Assembly (NCBI RefSeq): GCF_021155775.2
Contig: NC_060234.1
Span: forward strand, 22,748,026 to 22,812,025
Length of the DNA: 64,000 nucleotides
Source: Neodiprion pinetum
Lineage: Eukaryota > Arthropoda > Insecta > Hymenoptera > Diprionidae
Reading direction: 5' to 3'
Part shown: piece by piece, positions 56,641 to 64,000 of the stretch
Position numbering within the stretch: the first letter of the stretch is position 1
Layout: each line of letters begins with the position of its first letter
Notes under the pieces: model-generated
What the model was told of the DNA's origin: nothing
Database searches by the model: none
What the model saw: the letters and a program-made list of their open reading frames with translations, nothing else
Program-made: the position numbers and the translations under genes

Positions 56641-58801
56641 CCCACGTGAATCAATATGTGTTGCGCTTGGTGCGGCTAACGGTTGCGCAGATGGTCAGGG
56701 ATTCGCAGTTCGCTGTCTCTGCGCACGCCGGTGGCTCCCTTCCTTCACCCGTTCGCCACCTCTACTTCGATTTTCCCGTAGCCGGGTGACTCACTTCCGG
56801 CATCTGCCTAGCCCGTTCTTTCCGTCCCTAGCTACGGCAGAGGTAAGTCACATTTTCCTTGTTCTCCAACTCATTAAACATTTTGGTAGTCGTTGATTCG
56901 GAATATATCTTACTGTGTGTAGCGACGATTTTACATATCCAAGAACAATTTGGATCATTGTTATTGATTTATCATTCCTTTTTTGTCTTCTTAATCATTT
57001 CCAGAATATCAATCGCCGAGCTAACGAAAGCAAAGCAAGCTACACTTGCAGAGAAAAAAAGTTGCACCAACACCATTACCGGGGACAAAGGAAGCAGTTC
57101 ACTTTATTAAACTATCATGTGAGTATTCACTAATATATTATTTGCGTTCTATCTGCTCGGATATATGCATCAGTCGCTATTTATCCAGGTTTTTTTTTTC
57201 TTCCCACCGGATATTGAAATCTGTCCCCGACATAGGTATTTCATGTCTGGCTTTGTGTGCTCGTGGATGGCACGTGTAAAGAGCGCACACGCGTACTTAT
57301 CGATCACCATGCATACACATGCCAGTATCGCGACAGACGGACGGTTACGTCAGAACTCCGGCATCAAGGATGCGGACGCGTTAATTATTTATCGCGGTAT
57401 TAACCTCGATGAAAATTTGCCAACGCGTGACTGTCGCAAAATGGCGTCCTTTTCGTAACTTGTAGAACTGTGTTGCTAAGTATAGAAAATGGCGGCTCAT
57501 GATTTAACTGTCTAGAATAAAATTGAATACGGACCACTTTTTTCGATTTTTTTTTTCGTCAGTTCATTCTTTCACTTCGTTGTACACACGTACCACGACT
57601 TGCGCTACCTTGTCTCAATCTACATATTCATTGATATGATTTTCTTGAAATTAAGCTAAGGCTTTCAACCAATTACAACTACATTAAATGATTAGTTCTA
57701 CACATAGGTTACATGACTCGTTATTTTATCGTTGGTAGACTTAAGAAATTTTAATGATCCAGTCAGGAACGTTGAATTGAATATTATCGCAAGTGAAGTA
57801 CTTGGATAAATATTGTTCTTGAATGCTTTTCTGTCAATCTACTTCAATAAATTTTCTTGTTATAATCGTTTTACTTCAAATTCAAAATTTTAATTGTCAA
57901 TTGCACGTAGTAAATTTCAGACGTTGAATTCAAATCACGTTTTCTGACTGGCATGAAACTGTACAATGGCGTCTAAGCTTTAGTAAACTTAAATTGACTG
58001 AGCTGTGTTTGTAGGTAAGACTTAATGCAGTCTCACATCATATGTGCATACAAAAAATCGCAATAGACAGAGAAACACGAAATAGTTAAGGAATTTCACA
58101 AATACAAAAAAGTCCGGAATCAGTCTTTCCTTGTTATAACCCGCTCGGTGTAGAGAGAGACAAAAACCAAAGATTGACTAAAATTAGCCCTGAAAATAAA
58201 TGATTTAACTGAAGAAAAAATGATTCCAGTTTCTATATTTTTAATTATTGTTTAAGAAAGTAATTCTTGGGTTTTGAAAGTTCATATTGTATCACTGCCT
58301 TGATTATTCAATGTCAGACTGTATTTTACGATTTTTTGCAGGCCAATTAGATCGTTTCGCACTTTGAGAAATGATAGTGTCTGCAATTGTGTTTGTTGGT
58401 TGGTTCAAAAACATTTGAAAATAGATGTGAAAATATAAAGAACATGCAATTAAAATAACAGTAGCCTATTGTAACCTTCAATTGATTGAGAATCTGCTGT
58501 AATTATGGTTAGTTTTTTCATACTTTGTCAAGCCAATCCACCAGCACGATCATAAGCCTCATCATTTGAAAAAATTTGAAGAGATTTTATTACTTACAAA
58601 AAGTATCACTGTTCTTAGCGGAGTTCTGCTATCTCCTTGAGTGCTTCAAAATAATTCTAAAATTGTAAAGCAGTGATGTTATTAAAAACTATCGTTATAT
58701 TAACTCTATCAAGTTCAACCTTATGGGGATTATACCAATTCAATTTAACATGTGTTTATCCTCTCATTTTGGCATGACTCTACTTGGTATCTCGGTAGAG
58801 C
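56641..58801 (+). promoter_or_regulatory. Helicase C promoter, noncoding exons and first introns
   Basis: A GC-richer stretch at 56650-56842 ends in a strong donor (GGCAGAG|GTAAGT at 56843) and looks like a first untranslated exon. A second possible untranslated exon is 57005-57117 (TTTCCAG acceptor, donor GTGAGT at 57118). The remainder to the start-codon exon is AT-rich intron with no recognised RNA gene. Confidence 0.4.
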
Positions 58802-61800
58802 ATGAATGCTTATGGGAGGTACATTAAACAAGAGTGAGCTATGCCTTCGGTGTCCACACTTTGACGTCTGGATCCCATCCTCAATGTTCACTACAAAATA
58901 ATCTTGAAACTAAATTATTGCGTCTTACTCTTGCTGATTCGTATAAAAACAAATGTATCGTCACTGTTCAGGACTTACGGAGGATCTTCAGGTGGATACC
59001 GTAGTAGCGGAGGCCGTGGGGGAAGCAGTCAGAGGTCTGGTTATGGCAGCAGTAGCGGCGGTGGAAGTGGAGGTAGTAGTGGGCGTTTCAGCAGCCGTGG
59101 AGGTGGTGGCGGAAGTCGTGGAGGTCGCGGCGGCGGTGGAGGGGGCAGTTTAAGAAAGCCAAACTGGGACTACGAAAACTTGAAGCCATTCAAGAAAGAC
59201 TTTTATGTGCCGCATGTAAATGTGCAGAACCGTCACCCACGCGAAGTTGAAGCTTATAGAGCAGATAAGCAAATCACACTAAAAGGCGATGCTCTGCCGA
59301 ACCCCATCCAATTCTTTGAGGAGGGTAATTTCCCAGATTATGTCATGACTGGAATCAGGAAACAGGGATTTTCCGAGCCAACTGCCATCCAAGCTCAGGG
59401 CTGGCCTATTGCTATGTCTGGACGCAATATGGTAGGCATTGCTCAAACGGGATCAGGAAAAACTCTTGGGTACATTTTGCCTGCTATTGTTCATATCAAC
59501 AATCAGCAGCCCCTAAATCGAGGCGATGGACCAATTGCGCTGATCCTCGCACCAACCAGAGAACTTGCCCAGCAAATTCAAACTGTCGCAAGCGACTTTG
59601 GGTCTCTTTCTTATGTTCGAAACACCTGCATCTTTGGTGGGGCGCCCAAGGGAGGCCAGGCGAGAGATCTGGAGCGTGGAGTTGAGATCTGTATTGCTAC
59701 TCCAGGTCGATTGATCGATTTTCTTGAGAGAGGAACTACGAACCTGCGCAGATGCACTTACTTGGTATTAGACGAAGCTGACAGAATGCTTGACATGGGT
59801 TTTGAACCTCAGATCAGAAAAATCATTGAACAGATCAGACCAGACAGGCAGGTCCTAATGTGGTCAGCCACATGGCCAAAAGAAGTGCGCAACCTTGCTG
59901 AAGAATATCTCACCGACTACACACAGCTGAACATCGGATCCCTCACTCTATCTGCTAACCACAATATTCTACAAATAATCGACGTATGTCAGGAGCATGA
60001 AAAGGAAACCAAGTGAGTTTCTCGTTATAATCCTTTAGAAATATAAATTATACGAAGTTCCGAAATTTAATGATGAAAAGAGTTGATGAACTGCTGTGAT
60101 TTTTATACACACACCATTATAAATACCTCTAAGAAGAACTGAATATACTCGGAAAACAACATGTGGATTTTCATGAATGGTGGATTACTCTTAATAATTA
60201 ATATTGGTTTATCACTCATTCCAGATTGGGTAGCTTGTTACAAGAGATCGGCAATGTCAACGACGACGGTGGAAAAACCATCATTTTCGTAGAGACTAAA
60301 AAGAAAGTAGAAAATATCACCAGAAGCATTCGCCGCTATGGATGGCCAGCAGTTTGCATGCATGGTGACAAATCTCAACAAGAACGTGATTATGTTCTCA
60401 GAGGTAATTAATCTTAGTTTCATTTCATCATTTGAGTCCAAACAATCACTGACTGCTTTCTAAATATTCTAATTCCATAATTCGCAACATTCGTTATATT
60501 TTTGGCTCGTGGGATAACATTGCTTCAATTTCAATAAATTTTTTTCTTTACAGAATTCCGAAACAAGAAGGGGTCCATACTCGTAGCAACAGACGTTGCT
60601 GCTCGTGGTCTAGGTAAGTTGTTCAAAGTAATTATTTCGAATACACTGATTCCGTAATTTTAGGTAAACTGATAGCGTGCATATTTTCTTACATGCGTTT
60701 AAGTTCGTTGTACCACAACACAGACTAGAGAGCGAAACTATTATTTGAATAGGGTTAGCGGGTGGCGAAGTAGCACAGACTGGTTATATGAAGTGATGCC
60801 TCACTGTTTAGTATTTGGAGTAATATTTTACAGATATTTCAAACTTTTATTAACGGGTGCACTTATTCCTCAATGGAAATGGCAGGTGAACAATGTTCGA
60901 ATGAGGATTTTATCATTACTATGGAGGGTAGAGGTAAGGAGGACTATTTCTGTGTATCAGAAGTGTCTGTAAAGTAGAGGCAAATTAAGATGGCATTACT
61001 GCAGTAAAGGTTCCACAAAGTACCAATCACATTGAATCGTAATTGCTAAGCGCCAATCTGATTGTGACCCTTATTGCTTATAAGCGCCATTCTGGTGACT
61101 TATTGAATTACTATTTGCTGTTTTTTGGCGGACACTTTTTCAGTTCAAAACCGATATGCGATAATTATTCTTACCTCTACCCTCCATAATCATTCGTTAA
61201 AATATATAAGTGTGTAAACCGAATTGAACTCTAGGATGGTGAAAAGGCTCTCCTATAGGATTGATTATTAAATATTAATTGATAATGTTAGTATCTATAA
61301 TGCACCCATAGTTACTTAATCAACTAAAATCAATTTTTCTTGTGTTAGCTATATTCATGTAATATCCGAGTAGTAAATTCAATTGAGATCCTCATTGGCG
61401 CTGATTCATACTTGCCAGGTACATTAAATCTACCAGGTTTACAATAATTTTCTCAACCTTCACTTGGTTCTCGGGGTTCAGTAGGTACCACATCACTTTC
61501 TTGTCAATCAATGACTTACGAGAAATACGTGATTGATCACTTTATGCAATCTATCTAAGAACGTCTATCTGCGCAACATATTAGCTCTTCAAGCTAAGAC
61601 TGTTTTGAACGGCCTTGGGTCAGATTGAGAAAAGTATTACTTAGAACATTTGGTTTGCGAATCTTGTTTTTGTATACTTGGTTAAATATAACAATAGAAT
61701 ATTTTAATTATAAGAGTGAGCATCTGAGAATTTATGTTAATCAGTCTGGTTGTCCCTTTTGTTTCAGAGGCACATGGTGCACAGATTGTTTTGAGTGTAC

Positions 61801-63652
61801 ATTGAACGAAAAAAAAAGCAAAGAAACAAAACTGACTGTAACTCACTCACTGTCTGTGCTCTAGAGCTATATATGCAACTAAATATATAGATGACGTACT
61901 TGCACAATGTCGATTGTGTAATAATTGTACGTAATGTGCCTCTGTGTACTTACTGCCTGTGTACCACACGCGAGTATTGAGAGTGGTGGTGCGCGGGCGA
62001 AATCGTGCTGGCTGGCTACGTATCAATTGGGTTTTACCTACCTGCGGTAGAACCAACAGAGATAAGCTCTCTGGAGTAGCCAACGTTCAGCCAACGCGAG
62101 ACAACAAACTATTGATTTTGCTACTATCGCTACTCTGTGGAAATATGTAGGACAAGAAATTTGTGATTTGAACACTTGCATTCAAGAGTAATACCAGAGC
62201 GACGCCGAATGCGCAGGGATGCCGAATGCAATGTTCAACATTTTACGGGTTTGTATTTTCACAATGCAGCTTAACACACATTCACACTTATCAAGTTTTA
62301 CCTACTAATTGGGTTCTATATCTGAGGCAGATACATTTTATAAATGGAAATTTTAATTCAACGACTTGCATAAATTTCGATTTTACTATTTTTTTTTTTT
62401 TAACATCTCGATTTAGGCTCATTTTAAAATCTAATAAGGTTTTGTACTGAAAACCTGAGTGTTTAATTTTGTTCTGAACATTGACACTACTTTTGTGCAA
62501 TCTGAAATAGTAATTGCTGTTATCTTGTTGCAAATATAGCATGACTGTCGTTGATGATTTTCAAGTATCTGTCCATCGTTAAGGCCCGAAGTATTATGAG
62601 TATCCTGCTCACTCACATGGACATGGCAAAAGTAAAAAGTAATAAACAAATCATACGTGTTAAAAAAAATTCCCAAAATGTATCAGGCGTCGAGATGTCA
62701 TGTCTATGCAGTGTGAATGATATGTGTGAATTACAGCTGAATGTAAATTTTTCTATAAATTCCGTACGTGGTTTATTACTTCGCGTTAGCTTAAGATGTA
62801 ATTATCTTGTGTAATATTTTTTTTTTCATACTCCTGAGTCGTATTTTACAATTATTTTTAAATAGATTTTTTTTCGTTTGCAAACATAAAATTTTTGATT
62901 GCATATTTATAGCTATCACTTGACGTTACTTTGACAGAAAGAAAAAGTAATTAAAATTGAAAGCTTATATGTTGCATCTTCATTCGGCACCTGATGATAA
63001 CATGATGGCTTTTGTCATGTCTGTTGTCGAGTATGTATTATGTCTGCTGCTTAATAAACAACACTCTCAACCTGCTTGTTTGATTTATTTCGAAATGAAG
63101 AAATGATAATAACCGTACATTTCACTTTGTCAAACAACTAGTGCAGGGAATTTCAATGTATTGAGATTGATTACAATTAAATTAATTCTTTAGATGTTGA
63201 CGACGTTAAGTACGTGATCAATTTCGACTACCCGTCATCTTCTGAAGACTACATTCATAGAATCGGCAGAACTGGACGTTCTCAAAGCACAGGCACCAGC
63301 TACGCCTTCTTCACACCACAAAACAGCCGACAGGCTAAAGACTTAGTCAACGTTCTCCAAGAAGCCAACCAAGTCATAAATCCCAAACTCACCGAGATGG
63401 CTTCGCGGGGTGGCGGCGGCGGAGGCTATGGAGGAAGAAGTTAGTATTGCAATACTAAGAGTAAAGTCTCATTTTGTTTCTGCATCGAGTAGTTGATTTC
63501 GTTATATATTTGTTTATTTATTCATTTATTCTTTCACTTGTGTTTCAGATCGTTGGGGCTACGGAGGTGGCCGTGGTAGAGAAAACAATTTTTCTGGATC
63601 ACACAAACGATTTGATTCCGGTCGCAGTAACGGATACGGAAGTTATAATTGA
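58802..63652 (+). CDS. Rm62: DEAD-box RNA helicase C, DDX5/DDX17 family, Gly/Arg-rich N terminus
   Basis: Coding exons are 58802-58818, 58972-60012, 60225-60403, 60554-60613, 63194-63439 and 63549-63652, giving 548 residues. The tiny first exon MNAYG+AG is 17 nt long and phase 2, exactly as in helicase A. The N terminus is a Gly/Ser/Arg (RGG-like) segment up to about residue 65. Motifs: GFSEPTAIQ (138-146), AQTGSGKT (163-170), DEAD (273-276), SAT (304-306), ARGLD across an exon junction, and HRIGRTGR (454-461). A short Gly/Arg/Asn tail ends GYGSYN. Q-motif, motif I and DEAD positions match A residue for residue, but the wording is nearer to B. It lacks the A intron before RLGF. The shape is that of a compact, ancestral-type Rm62. 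One intron carries a snoRNA candidate and another a possible alternative exon. Confidence 0.96.
60058..60154 (+). ncRNA. Candidate box C/D snoRNA in helicase C intron (SNORD61-like, 18S guide)
   Basis: Inside intron 60013-60224: C box ATGATGA at 60070-60076, C'-like TTGATGA at 60083-60089 and D box CTGA at 60139-60142. The guide ahead of D reads CCTCTAAGAAGAA. Its first 11 bases are the exact complement of the universally conserved 18S rRNA stretch CTTCTTAGAGG. The fifth base upstream of D pairs with the U equal to human 18S Um1442, the known SNORD61 (U61) target. TTCCGA (60058-60063) and TCGGAA (60149-60154) form a 6-bp outer stem. Which TGATGA is the true C box is open. Confidence 0.65.
60614..63193 (+). 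other. Large intron 4 of helicase C
   Basis: A 2.58 kb phase-1 intron between ARGL and DVDDV, the same position as the 2.49 kb intron of helicase A. It is AT-rich with a GC-richer, hairpin-forming island at about 61920-62140 and a candidate alternative exon at 61768. No independent gene was seen. Confidence 0.85.
61768..61806 (+). other. Candidate alternative (poison or terminal) exon in helicase C
   Basis: The acceptor TTTTGTTTCAG precedes AGGCACATGGTGCACAG. After the upstream phase-1 exon it reads E-A-H-G-A-Q-I-V-L-S-V-H and then TGA. It parallels the candidate at 34422 in helicase A (same intron, same phase, same first residues). No strong donor follows, so it may serve as an alternative end. 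Confidence 0.4.
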
Positions 63653-64000
63653 TATTAATTAACTTAGCTGCTGGCCGTATGCTGCGCAGAAATCGACCGT
63701 TATTTGGGAGGTTTGGCATAACTGACAACACTTGATCTGTGATTTATCTAAAACTAACGTAAGATCGTTGATTCCGGTCGGTCAGTAACCAAGACTTGCC
63801 AGTTTGACGCTCGGCCAATTTTATCCATTGGAAACCCATTTGAAATTGACACATTTTTTTTATTTCTTTATTTTCCTTTTTTCCCCCCTCATGTTGTTAG
63901 TAGAACAAAAATATGTTCTCTAATGAATTTAGACACTTTATATATTATTTAAAACATCAATGTTCTATCGTGTTCTATTAATTCTTAAGTGAGCCGAGTG
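63653..64000 (+). other. Helicase C 3' UTR (partial)
   Basis: Untranslated sequence after the helicase C stop up to the window end. No AATAAA is seen here, so the transcript probably continues beyond the window. Confidence 0.5.

Noticed and set aside
1..64000. CRISPR arrays, operons, tRNA genes
   Set aside because: No CRISPR-like repeat/spacer arrays or operon structure in this eukaryotic DNA. No B-box plus cloverleaf was found by eye; a tRNAscan-SE run would settle tRNAs.

Overview
The window is animal nuclear DNA with spliced genes (GT-AG introns, AATAAA signals, AT-rich gaps, microsatellites, small transposon remnants). Protein content and gene sizes fit an insect, and I favour a hymenopteran; the order is inferred, because no marker in the window proves it. 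Every protein gene I can support lies on the + strand. Exon boundaries were placed by hand from splice signals, reading phase and family knowledge.

Layout. (1) 1-4123: the last two thirds of SF3B3, a U2 snRNP SF3b subunit. Two of its introns hold box C/D snoRNA-like sequences that share a guide matching 5.8S rRNA (SNORD96 type). (2) About 7.7-20.25 kb: a single-pass LDLa/CUB membrane protein resembling Drosophila Culd, with a TATA promoter, a very long first intron, very GC-rich exons and a transposon-like inverted-repeat element in one intron. (3) 20.3-28.1 kb: intergenic DNA with AT microsatellites and two inverted-repeat (MITE-like) elements. (4) 28097-30037: COP9 signalosome subunit 1. 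(5) 31.0-63.7 kb: three complete DEAD-box helicases of the DDX5/DDX17 (p68, Drosophila Rm62) family in head-to-tail order, called A, B and C here. A carries RS and proline-rich tails, B a Q/N/Y/G-rich prion-like tail, and C only short RGG/Gly tails. A and C share gene structure. B lacks three of their core introns and has one of its own.

The 15.9 kb between B and C holds an AT-rich desert, a GC/CpG-rich block with donor sites, two minisatellites (one made of 12 units that each look like a 3' splice site) and a decayed Helitron-like element with a broken OTU-protease ORF.

The most interesting signals are the helicase cluster, a matching cryptic exon (encoding E-A-H-x-A-Q then an early stop) in the same intron position of A and C, three intronic snoRNA candidates whose guides fit known 2'-O-methylation sites (5.8S Gm75 and 18S Um1442, human numbering), and the splice-acceptor-like minisatellite. 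Four of the five protein loci act in RNA handling or protein-complex control. They are separate transcription units, and nothing suggests an operon.
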